The notes under the pieces are model-generated. The model made no database searches and was not told the DNA's origin. It saw nothing but the letters and a program-made list of their open reading frames with translations. The position numbers and the translations under genes were made by a program. From the NCBI RefSeq assembly GCF_900100275.1, contig NZ_FNET01000025.1:44515-108514 (forward strand): 64,000 nucleotides of DNA, written 5' to 3'. Positions 8,925 through 16,914 of this stretch are shown here, piece after piece (position 1 is the stretch's first letter; each line of letters opens with the position of its first letter). The stretch is from Lentzea albidocapillata subsp. violacea. Lineage in GTDB: Bacteria; Actinomycetota; Actinomycetes; Mycobacteriales; Pseudonocardiaceae.

Positions 8925-10070
8925 TCAGGCGAACGCGTTGATGCCCGTCAGCGCGCGACCGATGAGCAGTTTCTGGATCTGGCTGGTGCCCTCGTAGAGG
9001 GTGGTGACCCTGGCGTCCCGCAGGAACTTGCCCACCGGGTACTCGTCGATGTAGCCGTAGCCGCCGAAGACCTGGATGGCGTTGTTGGCGACCTTGACCG
9101 CGGCCTCGCTGGCGAAGAGCTTGGCCATGCTCGCCTCGGTGCGGAACGGCTGGCCGCGGTCGGCCAGGTCGGCGACGCGCCACGTCAGGAGCCTGGCGGC
9201 GTCGGTCTCCACGGCCATGTCCGCGAGGAGTTCCTGGACGAGCTGGAAGCCCGCGATGGGCTTGCCGAACTGCTCGCGTTGCCCGGCGTACTCCAGCGCG
9301 GCTTCCAGTGCGCCCCGCGCGGCACCGACACAGCCCGCCGCGACGGACATGCGGCCCTTGTCGAGCGAGCCCATCGCGAGCTTGAAGCCCTCGGTGCTGA
9401 GCAGGGCGTCCTCCGGCACGTCGACGTCGTCGAGGGTGATCTCGGCGGTGGCCTGGCCGCGCATGCCGAGCTTGCCCTTGATCTCGGTGGCCGTGAAGCC
9501 CTTCGAGTCGGTGGGGACCAGGAACGCGCTGATGCCCTTCGGACCCGGCCCGCCGGTGCGGGCGAACACGAGCGCGACGTCGGCCCACGTGCCGTTGGTG
9601 ATGAAGACCTTGCGGCCGTTGATCCGGTAGCCGTCGTCCGTCCTGGTGGCCTTGGTGACGAGGCTCCCCGCGTCGCTGCCGGTGCCGGGCTCGGTGAGCG
9701 CGAAGCAGCCGAGTTGGGTGCCCGCGGTGAGGCCGGGCAGCCAGCGTTGCTTCTGCTCTTCCGTGCCGTGCCTGGCGATCGACTTCGCGACCAGGCCGAG
9801 GGAGACCGAGATGATGCCCCGTACCGCGCTGTCGCCGCGGGCGATCTCTTCGAGGACCAGGCAGTAGGCGAGGTTGTCGCCGCCGGAACCGCCGTAGCGC
9901 TCGTCGATCCCGAGCCCCAGGAACCCGACCTCGCCGAGCGCCGGAACCAGTTCCCGGTCGATCGCCTCGTCGCGGTCCCAGCGCGTGGCATGGGGCACGA
10001 TGCGTTCGTCGGTGAACCGCCGGGCCAGCTCCCTGAGCTGCCGGTGTTCGTCCGAAAGCGTTAGATCCAC
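8925..10070 (-). CDS. Acyl-CoA dehydrogenase
   Basis: A 381-residue acyl-CoA dehydrogenase, first gene of the minus-strand operon. It shows CFALTEPGTGSDAGSL, YRINGRKVFITNGTWAD, and the catalytic-glutamate motif TTLYEGTSQIQKLLIGRAL near the C-terminus. It is similar in length to the next gene but clearly diverged, so the pair may act on different acyl-CoAs or form a hetero-oligomer as in some actinobacterial sterol-degrading enzymes; the latter is inference. The 40-nt gap to the divergent TetR gene holds an inverted repeat that probably controls both directions. Confidence 0.92.
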   Translation of the reverse strand: MDLTLSDEHRQLRELARRFTDERIVPHATRWDRDEAIDRELVPALGEVGFLGLGIDERYGGSGGDNLAYCLVLEEIARGDSAVRGIISVSLGLVAKSIARHGTEEQKQRWLPGLTAGTQLGCFALTEPGTGSDAGSLVTKATRTDDGYRINGRKVFITNGTWADVALVFARTGGPGPKGISAFLVPTDSKGFTATEIKGKLGMRGQATAEITLDDVDVPEDALLSTEGFKLAMGSLDKGRMSVAAGCVGAARGALEAALEYAGQREQFGKPIAGFQLVQELLADMAVETDAARLLTWRVADLADRGQPFRTEASMAKLFASEAAVKVANNAIQVFGGYGYIDEYPVGKFLRDARVTTLYEGTSQIQKLLIGRALTGINAFA

Positions 10071-10082
10071 AGACCCTCCCGA

Positions 10083-10104
10083 CTAACCGAACAGTGTTAG
10101 GTTA
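10083..10104. promoter_or_regulatory. Candidate TetR operator between acyl-CoA dehydrogenase and TetR genes
   Basis: The short divergent gap contains CTAAC-N8-GTTAG (10083-10100) and, in overlapping register, TAACC paired with GGTTA (10084-10104). The element lies 7-28 nt upstream of the TetR ATG and just upstream of the acyl-CoA dehydrogenase start. This is the expected place for an autorepressor that also controls the divergent operon. The binding protein is inferred from position only. Confidence 0.55.
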
Positions 10105-10110
10105 ACTCAC

Positions 10111-10710
10111 ATGCCCCGGCCGAGCACCCCTCTGCTGAGCCCTGACCGCATCCGGTCGGTGGCCCTGGCCATCATCGATCGCGACGGCCTCGACGGCCTG
10201 TCCATGCGCAAGCTCGCCGCTGAGCTGGGAGTGCAGGCCGCGTCGCTGTACGGGCACGTCCGCACCAAGGACCAGCTACTCAACGACATCGCGTCGTCGA
10301 TCCTGTCGACCGTCGACGTCTCGGGCTTCACGGTCGACTGGCGCGAGGGCCTGATCCGGTGCGCGCGCTCCTACCGTGCGGCGTTGTCGTCGCACCCGAA
10401 CATCGTTCCTTTTCTGGCGTACGGCCCGGCCGGCCGCGAGGAGTCGCTCCAGCGCCTCGACCTGCTGCACGGCGCCCTGGTCGACGCCGGCTGGTCACGC
10501 CGTGAGGCCACGATGATCGCCGCGGGCCTGATGTACATCGTGTTCGGCTCGGCCCTGAGCTCGTTCTCCAGCGGGTTCTCCTCCGATCCCGCGGACTACA
10601 CCGACCGCTACCCGCACCTCGACCGCGCCCACCTGCTGCCCGGCGTCGCCCGCGAACTCGACCGCGACAGCTTCGAACTGGCGCTCGCGGCGTTCGTGCG
10701 CGGCCTTTAG
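10111..10710 (+). CDS. TetR-family transcriptional regulator
   Basis: A 199-residue repressor with an N-terminal TetR HTH (IRSVALAIIDRDGLDGLSMR, then KLAAELGVQAASLYGHVRTK) and a TetR/TetR_C-like ligand domain. It is divergent from the acyl-CoA dehydrogenase/MaoC operon and separated from it by 40 nt carrying an inverted repeat. The simplest reading is local control of that operon by an acyl-CoA or related ligand. Alternatively the ligand could be a drug-like molecule, since the HTH and C-terminal region resemble TetR-class proteins; the genomic context favours lipid metabolism. Confidence 0.85.
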   Translation: MPRPSTPLLSPDRIRSVALAIIDRDGLDGLSMRKLAAELGVQAASLYGHVRTKDQLLNDIASSILSTVDVSGFTVDWREGLIRCARSYRAALSSHPNIVPFLAYGPAGREESLQRLDLLHGALVDAGWSRREATMIAAGLMYIVFGSALSSFSSGFSSDPADYTDRYPHLDRAHLLPGVARELDRDSFELALAAFVRGL

Positions 10711-10719
10711 TGTTCTGCC

Positions 10720-11721
10720 GTGGCTTCCAAGGCGATCGAGCTCGAGGTCGGTGACCAGCTGGTGCGGGTGTCCAACCCGGACAAGCCGTACTTCCCCGCG
10801 CGGGGCATCACCAAGCGGCAGGTGGTCGAGTACTACCGCACGGTGGCGCCGGTCCTGCTGCGGGTGCTGCGTGACCGCCCCGTCGTGCTGAAGCGCTACG
10901 TGGACGGCGTCGAGGGCGAGGCGTTCTACCAGAAGCGCGTGCCCAAGGGCGCTCCTTCGTACGTGGAGACCGTGCAGGTGAAGTTCCCGTCCGGCCGCCC
11001 CGCCGACGAGATCTGCCCGACCTCCGAAGCCGTGATCGTCTGGGCCGCGAACCTCGGCACGTTCGACTTCCACCCGTGGCCGGTGCGCCGTGCCGACGTC
11101 GACCACCCGGACGAACTGCGCATCGACCTGGACCCGCAGCCGGGCACCGACTTCTCCGACGCCGCCCGCGTCGCCCTGGTGCTGCGCGAGGTACTGGCCG
11201 ACGCGGGCCTGACCGGCTATCCGAAGACTTCGGGCGGCCGCGGCATCCACGTCGCCGTGCGGATCCGGCCGGAGTGGGACTTCATCGACGTCCGCCACGC
11301 CGTGATCGCCCTGGCCCGCGAGGTCGAGAAGCGCGCACCCTCCCTGGCGACTTCGGCCTGGTGGAAGGAAGAACGCGGTGAACGCGTCTTCATCGACTTC
11401 AACCAGGCCGCCCGTGACCGCACGATCGCCTCCGCCTGGTCGGTGCGCGGAACGCCGCGCGCGACGGTCTCGACTCCGGTGCTGTGGGACGAGCTGTCCA
11501 CTGTGGACCCTGACGACTTCGACGTGCTGACCGTGCCGAAGTACCTGGAGGAGCGCGGCGACCTGCACGCCGGTCTGGACTCCGAGGCGTTCGGCATCGA
11601 GACGCTGCTGGAGTGGTACGCGGCCGATCCGCGCGGGGAGATGCCGTACCCGCCGGACTACCCGAAGATGCCGGGTGAGCCGTTGCGCGTGCAGCCTTCC
11701 CGTGCCCGCAAGCAGGAGTGA
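10720..11721 (+). CDS. LigD-type polymerase/primase (AEP) protein
   Basis: A 333-residue stand-alone homologue of the polymerase domain of LigD. The metal-binding pair is visible as RIDLDPQPG (Asp136, Asp138), together with KTSGGRGIHVAV and the preceding SEAVIVWAANLGTFDFHPWP block. In bacterial non-homologous end joining such proteins add nucleotides, often ribonucleotides, to fill gaps at breaks. Start is GTG, 9 nt after the TetR stop. A ligase-domain protein is encoded separately about 4 kb downstream on the other strand. No Ku gene is in the window. Confidence 0.9.
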   Translation: MASKAIELEVGDQLVRVSNPDKPYFPARGITKRQVVEYYRTVAPVLLRVLRDRPVVLKRYVDGVEGEAFYQKRVPKGAPSYVETVQVKFPSGRPADEICPTSEAVIVWAANLGTFDFHPWPVRRADVDHPDELRIDLDPQPGTDFSDAARVALVLREVLADAGLTGYPKTSGGRGIHVAVRIRPEWDFIDVRHAVIALAREVEKRAPSLATSAWWKEERGERVFIDFNQAARDRTIASAWSVRGTPRATVSTPVLWDELSTVDPDDFDVLTVPKYLEERGDLHAGLDSEAFGIETLLEWYAADPRGEMPYPPDYPKMPGEPLRVQPSRARKQE

Positions 11722-11794
11722 GCCAACCGGCTGTATCGGGAACGGATCCAGTGGGTGACCTCGTAGACTGGACCGAACGCGAGAGGAGGTCGCT

Positions 11795-12013
11795 ATGTCC
11801 CAGCCATATGTCGTGCGGTACGTCGGCGGTCCCCTCGACGGCAGGGTCGACTCGCTGCCGTCCACGCCCGAGGATCCGAAGCAGACCGTGACGTACGTGC
11901 ATCTGCACGGCGGGCCCAAGATCGTGCATGTGTACGACCTGTCGTACGCGGTCGAGTACGGGTGCGAGTACCACCTGCGTGCCGAAGAGGTAGAGAACGC
12001 CGAAGAAGCCTGA
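11795..12013 (+). CDS. Small hypothetical protein
   Basis: A 72-residue protein beginning MSQPYVVRYVGGPLDGRVDSL, with a very strong ribosome site (GAGGAGG) 5 nt before the ATG. The YVGGPLDG start resembles small actinobacterial and phage proteins of unknown function in which a V-GGPLDG-motif strand leads into a beta-rich fold. No membrane segment or cysteine cluster is visible apart from one cysteine. It stands alone between the LigD-type polymerase and the next hypothetical gene, transcribed in the same direction. Function unknown. Confidence 0.75.
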   Translation: MSQPYVVRYVGGPLDGRVDSLPSTPEDPKQTVTYVHLHGGPKIVHVYDLSYAVEYGCEYHLRAEEVENAEEA

Positions 12014-12129
12014 GAGCGCTCTCGCGCCTTTCTTCGCCTGTTGATGATCTTGTTGCCGACCCTGTGCTCAGAATTGTCGGGGGTGTAGGGCATGCTGGGG
12101 CACAGGTGTTCGAACGGGGAGGCAGCGCG

Positions 12130-12819
12130 ATGGCGAAGAAGAGCGGGCTGTCGGCGGAGGACGTCGTCGACCTGCGGTCGCAGTTGGACGAAGGCAGTCA
12201 GCCGATGGTGTGGTTCACGGCGGCCGCGGTCGGCATGGAGGAGGGCAGGTCGGCGAAGCTGCTGGCCGTCACCGACCCTCCGGAGGGTGATTTCATCCAG
12301 GTCCGGCCCACCGGCTCGAAGGACGAGATGTCCTTCTCCCCGGCCGAGTTGACGCTGGAGAAGCCGCCGCCGCGCAAGAAGCCGGCGAGCCCACCTCCGG
12401 CGCCGCCGGAGCCGCCGCGAGAGACTGAGGTCATTCACCCCTACGTCCCGGAGGCGCCGGTGAAACCCGCGGCCCCCAAGCCGAAATCCGCACCCGCTCC
12501 CGCCGAGCAGGCGCCCGCGAAGCCTGCCGCGCGCAAGCAGTCCACGAAGAGCTCCTTCCCCGAGGTCACGATCACGCTGGTGACGACGGGCGAGGGCGAG
12601 TGGGCCGTGGAGGTGCTGCAGGGCACCCGCAGGACGGTCCGGCCGACGCCGGTGCCGCCCGCGCAGGTGGCCCAGGCCGCGAAGCTGCTGACGCCCGAGG
12701 TCGCCGAGATCGTCGAGGGCGTGCTGAACGCGGCGCGTGCTCAGCAGCTCGCCCGGGTGGAGCAACTGCGCGCCGAACTGGAGGCAGCCCAGAAGGCCCT
12801 GGACGACCTGGGCGCGTAG
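12130..12819 (+). CDS. Hypothetical Ala/Pro-rich protein
   Basis: A 229-residue protein from ATG 12130; an upstream in-frame extension exists but overlaps the previous gene. Residues 1-80 form a compact domain (LSAEDVVDLRSQLDEGSQPM). A Pro/Ala/Lys-rich linker of about 80 residues follows, then a C-terminal domain (FPEVTITLVTTGEGEWAVEV) ending in a predicted coiled coil of Ala, Glu, Leu and Arg (ARAQQLARVEQLRAELEAAQ). No signal peptide or membrane segment is seen. The layout suggests a cytoplasmic scaffolding or binding protein. I do not recognise its family or function. Confidence 0.7.
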   Translation: MAKKSGLSAEDVVDLRSQLDEGSQPMVWFTAAAVGMEEGRSAKLLAVTDPPEGDFIQVRPTGSKDEMSFSPAELTLEKPPPRKKPASPPPAPPEPPRETEVIHPYVPEAPVKPAAPKPKSAPAPAEQAPAKPAARKQSTKSSFPEVTITLVTTGEGEWAVEVLQGTRRTVRPTPVPPAQVAQAAKLLTPEVAEIVEGVLNAARAQQLARVEQLRAELEAAQKALDDLGA

Positions 12820-13049
12820 CGCGATCACGTGCTGCGACGCCCCGGTGGTTCTCCGCACGCGTTCGGGTGAGAGGGGTTCCCAGGGCTGGTGGCGGGGCGG
12901 ACCGTGGGGTGCGCGGATGTCCCGCGCAGGTCCGGCTTGGAGGACGGGGAGGCCCTGATGGGTACGTGTGGGTGCTGTTCCGGGTGCACGGGGCCCGGCT
13001 GCGGCTGCTGTTCGGGCTGCTGACACGAAGATTCGCGCGGGGAGCTGTT

Positions 13050-13226
13050 CGTGTCGTGGTCATGCGGACGGCTCCCCTTCTGCGTTGGTGCAGCAGTGGT
13101 GCGGGGTTTTCGTGTCGTGGTCGCGCGGGCGGCTCCCCCCCGCGTTGGTGCAGCAGTGGTGCGGGGTTTTCGTGTCGTGGTCGCGCGGGCGGCTCCCCTT
13201 CTGCGTTGATGCAGCAGTGATCGGGG
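13050..13226. repeat. Tandem direct repeat, about 3 x 60 bp
   Basis: Unit 1 spans 13050-13110 (61 bp), unit 2 13111-13170 (60 bp), and unit 3 starts at 13171 and decays near 13226. Each begins CGTGTCGTGGTC, continues through CGGCTCCCC and GCGTTGGTGCAGCAGTG, and ends GCGGGGTTTT in the first two units. Units 1 and 2 differ at few positions, mainly the CATGCGGA/CGCGCGGG and TTCTG/CCC segments. There is no spacer structure as in CRISPR. The element sits between convergent genes. Confidence 0.8.
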
Positions 13227-13285
13227 GCGGACGCTTCGCGTCGTGAACGCTTCCCGCCGCGTCGGTGCGACCCTGACCAGGATGC

Positions 13286-13319
13286 GCAGACGGCGCCATT
13301 CGACGGCGTCTTTGCGTTG
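13286..13319 (-). pseudogene. Remnant copy of the hydrolase 3' coding end
   Basis: Thirty-four bases match the 3' end of the adjacent hydrolase gene (13364-13397) at 28 positions, and all six differences are transitions. On the minus strand the gene copy encodes DAKVPSNGTVC and the remnant encodes NAKTPSNGAVC. This looks like the surviving tail of a duplicated hydrolase gene or of a 3'-end duplication. Only this tail is preserved. Confidence 0.55.
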
Positions 13320-13354
13320 CGGTTGAGCGAATGCTCCCTGTCCGCGCGGCCCGA

Positions 13355-14899
13355 TCAGGGCGGGCAGACGGTGCCGTTCGACGGCACCTTCGCGTCGATC
13401 AGGTAGTCGCGCACCGCCGTGGTCGCGCACCCCGACAGGGTGAGCGCGCCATGGCCGCTGCCCTGCCACCCGATCAACGCCGACCCCGGCAGCCGTTGCG
13501 CGGTGTGCTCGGTGCCGGGCGCGGGCGTGGAGAGGTCGTTGGCCGTGCTCAGGACCACGATCGGCGGCGCGCTCTTCAGGGCGTCCACCTTCTCGGCCTT
13601 GGGCGGCGGGAACGGGTTGCAGTGCAGCAGCATGCGGGCGAACACGGCGCCGAACATCGCGTGCTTCGACTGCCAGTCGGCGGTGAGGGCCTTCACTCGA
13701 TCCGGTGGGATGCGGGTGGCGGTGTCGTTGCAGCCGATGATCAGGCCCGCGTCGAAGCGCGGCGGGTTCTCGTCCAGGTCGTTGACCAGCGGTTCGAGCA
13801 GGGCGAACAGGCCCGTGCTGTCGCCGGTGCGGGCCTTCGCCACGGCGTCGGCGAGCGCGGGCCAGCGGGCTCGGTCGGTCAGGCCCGCCAGGATCGCGTT
13901 CAGGGCCGAGCCGGGGGTCAGGTCGACGTACTCGCCGCGCACGCGGCCGGTTCGCAGCTGGGTCAGGAGTGCCGTGACGTCCTCGCGGGGGTTCGCGAGT
14001 GCGCAGCCCCGGGTCTTGCAGTCGCGGGAGAACGCGTCGAACGTCGCCTCCGCCGCGACGGCACGGGACTCGAGGACGCCCACCTGGTCGAGTGCCGGGT
14101 CCGGGGCGCCGTCGAGGACGGTGCGGCCGATGCGGTTCGGGTAGCGCTGGGCGTAGGTCGTGACGACGCGCGAGCCCTCGCCCAGGCCGATGGCGTTGAG
14201 GCGGTCGGTGCCCAGGTAGTCGCGGAGGCGTTCGAGGTCGGCGGCCGCGCGCCACGAGTCGTACGCGGTCAGCCGGCCTTCGAGGTCGAGGACGCATTCC
14301 TGCGACGCCTCGCCCGCGGCGACCACGAGGTTCGACTGCTCGGTCTCGGCCGGGTCGTACTCGACGAGCTGCGCGCGCGTGGACTGCGGAACGCACGACA
14401 GGCCGTCCGAACGGCCCGTGCCGCGCCGGTCCATGCCGATGATCGTGAACGTGCTGAGGATGTCCTTCGGCAACGCCGCCGCGAGCCGCGCGGCCTTCAG
14501 CGTGCCGGGCTCGCCGCCGGGGTCGTTGACCACTACCAGCGCGCTCTTGCCGGTGCCGACGCGCGTCAACGCGATGCCGATCGTGCCGCGGCCGGGGCGT
14601 CCCGGCGGGTCGAGCACGGTGGTCATGCGCGCGCATTCGTAGGTCTGGTCGCCCTGCGGGGCGTCGGCGCCGAAGCGGTCCTTCATCTGCTCGTTGCACG
14701 GCGACCACGGCAGCGAGTCGGTCTTGTACTCGCCCAGCGGGGGCACTGGCTGCGGCCCGGCGAGCGTGCTCTGATCGACGGGCTGGTCGCCCTCGCCCTT
14801 GACCGCGATCACCGGCCTGTTCGAGGGCCCCGCGCTGCACGCCGTCAGCACGCTCACTGCCAGTAGGGCCAAGGCAGCGCGACGCACAGATGTCCTCAC
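13355..14899 (-). CDS. Secreted alpha/beta-hydrolase lipoprotein, TAP-like, nucleophile lost
   Basis: A 514-residue exported protein with a lipoprotein signal (LLAVSVLTAC, Cys about residue 21). It has the fold of actinobacterial tripeptidyl-aminopeptidase-like hydrolases: oxyanion region VVVNDPGGEPG, IIGMDRRGTGRSDGLSC, a C-terminal TAP-like domain with acid region STANDLSTPAPG and histidine in GSGHGALTLSGC. The nucleophile elbow, normally G-x-S-x-G, reads GLGEG, with Gly240 (GGC) at the serine position. The classical triad is therefore incomplete and it may be a binding protein or pseudoenzyme rather than a peptidase. It is divergent from the DMT transporter gene. Confidence 0.82.
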   Translation of the reverse strand: MRTSVRRAALALLAVSVLTACSAGPSNRPVIAVKGEGDQPVDQSTLAGPQPVPPLGEYKTDSLPWSPCNEQMKDRFGADAPQGDQTYECARMTTVLDPPGRPGRGTIGIALTRVGTGKSALVVVNDPGGEPGTLKAARLAAALPKDILSTFTIIGMDRRGTGRSDGLSCVPQSTRAQLVEYDPAETEQSNLVVAAGEASQECVLDLEGRLTAYDSWRAAADLERLRDYLGTDRLNAIGLGEGSRVVTTYAQRYPNRIGRTVLDGAPDPALDQVGVLESRAVAAEATFDAFSRDCKTRGCALANPREDVTALLTQLRTGRVRGEYVDLTPGSALNAILAGLTDRARWPALADAVAKARTGDSTGLFALLEPLVNDLDENPPRFDAGLIIGCNDTATRIPPDRVKALTADWQSKHAMFGAVFARMLLHCNPFPPPKAEKVDALKSAPPIVVLSTANDLSTPAPGTEHTAQRLPGSALIGWQGSGHGALTLSGCATTAVRDYLIDAKVPSNGTVCPP

Positions 14900-14969
14900 T
14901 CTCGTTCACACTCCGGGAAGCTGAGCCTCGCACGGCACAGGTGAGAATCCAGTGAGTCAGGATGGGTGC

Positions 14970-15839
14970 ATGGCTCACGCTGATCGGCTTCCCGCCGCTC
15001 GTCTCATGGGCGGCATCCCGCCGACGGCGCTCGTCCTCCTCGGCATCGTCAGCGTGCAGGTCGGCGCCGCGTTCGCGAAGCAGCTGTTCACAGTCGCGGG
15101 TTCGGCGGGCACGGTGACGTTGCGCCTGGTCATGGCCGCACTGGTGCTGGTCGTGATCTGGCGCCCGTCCATCAGGCTCGACCGCCGCACGCTCGTCACC
15201 GTCGCCACTTACGGCGCGGTGCTCGCGGCGATGAACCTCTGTTTCTACGCGGCGCTCGACCGCATCCCGCTCGGCGCGGCCGTCACGATCGAGTTCCTCG
15301 GGCCGCTCGCGGTGGCCGTCGCGGGCTCACGGCGCTGGATCGACGGCGTGTGGGTGTTGCTCGCGGCCGCCGGCGTGGTGCTGCTCACAGGCGTGCAGGG
15401 CGGTCTGTTGTGGACGGGCGTGCTGTTCGCACTGGCCGCTGGCGCGTGCTGGGCGGCGTACATCCTGGTGACGGCCAAGCTCGGCAGCCAGACGACTGAC
15501 GGCAAGGGCCTCGCGCTCGCGATGGTGGTCGGGGCGGTGATCGCGCTGCCGTTCGGCGTCGGCTCGGCCGGCACGGCGATGCTCGACCCGCTGGTGCTCG
15601 CGGCGGGGTTCGCGGTCGCGCTGATGTCGTCGGTCATCCCGTACTCGCTGGAGCTGGAGGCGTTGCGCCGCATGCCGCCGCGCGTGTTCGGGATCCTTAT
15701 GTCGATGGAACCGGCGGTCGCCGCGGTCGCGGGCCTGGTGCTGCTCGGCGAGCACCTCAAGGCGGCGCAGTGGGCCGCCGTCTGCTGTGTCGTGATCGCG
15801 TCGATCGGTGCGACGCGATCGGCCAGGCCGGACGTCTAA
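14970..15839 (+). CDS. EamA/DMT-family exporter (RhtA-like)
   Basis: A 289-residue integral membrane protein with about ten predicted transmembrane segments in two EamA repeats. Recognisable pieces are AFAKQLFTVAGSAGTVTLRL, the glycine-rich AVTIEFLGPLAVAVAGS and RVFGILMSMEPAVAAVAGL, which resemble threonine/homoserine exporters of the RhtA type. It probably exports amino acids or related metabolites. ATG 14970 is preferred over a GTG six codons upstream, which lacks a better ribosome site. The stop overlaps that of the convergent DNA ligase gene by 4 nt. Confidence 0.85.
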   Translation: MAHADRLPAARLMGGIPPTALVLLGIVSVQVGAAFAKQLFTVAGSAGTVTLRLVMAALVLVVIWRPSIRLDRRTLVTVATYGAVLAAMNLCFYAALDRIPLGAAVTIEFLGPLAVAVAGSRRWIDGVWVLLAAAGVVLLTGVQGGLLWTGVLFALAAGACWAAYILVTAKLGSQTTDGKGLALAMVVGAVIALPFGVGSAGTAMLDPLVLAAGFAVALMSSVIPYSLELEALRRMPPRVFGILMSMEPAVAAVAGLVLLGEHLKAAQWAAVCCVVIASIGATRSARPDV

Positions 15840-16903
15840 CGAGCCCGGAGCTCACCCTTCAGAACGGACGCCACGTCGTAACGGGCCGGGATCTCCAGCT
15901 GGTCGTAGCGGCACGACAACGGCTCGCGATCGGGCCGCCACCGCGCGAACTGGCCGTTGTGCCGCAGCCGCACCGGATGCTCGCCCTCGGTCTGCGTGTA
16001 GTGGATCTCCAGCACCCGCTCGGGACGCAGTGCCACGTACTCGGCCTGCTTGCCGCGCCACCGGTTGATCTCGCCGGGAATCCGCTGGCCCGGAACGGGA
16101 TTCGCCCACGGGTGATCTCCCGTGGTGATCAACGGCGCCAGCTCGGCCGCGAGCTCACGGCGTTCGGCGGCCTTGAACGAACCGCAGACGCCGATGTGGT
16201 GCAGCAGGTCGTCCGAGTCGTAGACACCGAGCAGCAACGAGCCGACCGCCGTGCCAGGCTCGGTGTCCTTGTGCCAGCGCAACCCGGCGAGCACGACGTC
16301 GGCGGTGCGGGCGTGCTTCACCTTGATCATCGAACGCTTGCCCGGCGTGTACGGGCCGTCCGACGGCTTGCCCATCACGCCGTCCAGCCCGGCGCCCTCG
16401 AACAGCGTGAACCACTGCCGCGCCGTCTCGACGGACGTCGTCGCGGGCGTCACGTTCAGCCCCGGCAGCTGCAGCAACGCCTCGCGCCGCGCGATCGTCG
16501 GTGACTCCAGCAGCACCTCCGACCCCAGTGCGAGCAGGTCGAAGGCGACGAACGTGGCCGGCGTCGACTCCGCCAGCATCGTCACCCGCGAGGCGGCCGG
16601 GTGGATGCGCTCGGACAACGCGTCGAAGTCCAGCTCGTCGTTCTTCGCGACCACCAGCTCGCCGTCGACGACCACCCGGTCCGGCAGCACGTCCAGCATC
16701 GAGGCGACGACCTCGGGGAAGTAGCGGTTGAGCGGCTTGCCGCTGCGCGACTGCAGCAGCACCTCGTCACCGGAGCGGAACACCACGCAGCGGAACCCGT
16801 CCCACTTCGGTTCGAAGAACAGGTTCGCGTCGTCCGGGATCCCGTCCACCGCGGTGGCGAGCATCGGCTGCAGCGGCGGTGTCAGCGGTAGGTCCACGCG
16901 CAC
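15836..16903 (-). CDS. ATP-dependent DNA ligase (LigC/LigD ligase type)
   Basis: A 355-residue two-domain ATP-dependent ligase. The nucleotidyltransferase motif I is EPKWDGFR, with the adenylated lysine at position 33. Motif III/IIIa-like VAFDLLAL, motif IV DGVMGKPSDGPY and motif V MIKVKH follow, then an OB-fold domain ending in a conserved RPDREPLSCRYDQL tail. It seals nicks or ends, as LigC in mycobacteria or the ligase domain of LigD. The polymerase counterpart is a separate gene at about 10.7 kb. A GTG two codons downstream is an alternative start. The RibD-like gene upstream ends 11 nt before it. Confidence 0.9.
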   Translation of the reverse strand: MRVDLPLTPPLQPMLATAVDGIPDDANLFFEPKWDGFRCVVFRSGDEVLLQSRSGKPLNRYFPEVVASMLDVLPDRVVVDGELVVAKNDELDFDALSERIHPAASRVTMLAESTPATFVAFDLLALGSEVLLESPTIARREALLQLPGLNVTPATTSVETARQWFTLFEGAGLDGVMGKPSDGPYTPGKRSMIKVKHARTADVVLAGLRWHKDTEPGTAVGSLLLGVYDSDDLLHHIGVCGSFKAAERRELAAELAPLITTGDHPWANPVPGQRIPGEINRWRGKQAEYVALRPERVLEIHYTQTEGEHPVRLRHNGQFARWRPDREPLSCRYDQLEIPARYDVASVLKGELRAR

Positions 16904-16914
16904 ATCCTGCCTCG

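Larger units (their letters stand above)
12820..13354. other. 535-bp convergent intergenic region
   Basis: This is the only stretch above 300 bp without a credible gene. It lies between two convergent genes. It contains about three copies of a 60-61 bp direct repeat (13050-13226) and a 34-bp diverged copy of the 3' end of the neighbouring hydrolase gene (13286-13319). Frames can be drawn through it on both strands, but they are made of repeat units with no recognisable domain. Confidence 0.7.

Noticed and set aside
6656..8941. Long plus-strand frame of about 760 codons opposite the acyl-CoA dehydrogenase operon
   Set aside because: It runs antisense to three strongly supported genes and its translation is rich in Arg, Ala and Val with no domain. 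Long antisense frames are expected in DNA this GC-rich.
13050..13226. CRISPR array
   Set aside because: The units are 60-61 bp, adjacent and without unique spacers, and no cas genes are present.
12825..14978. Long minus-strand frame over the hydrolase gene and the repeat region
   Set aside because: It is out of phase with the hydrolase, whose lipoprotein signal and family motifs are clear. Its unusual repeats come from the 60-bp tandem units.
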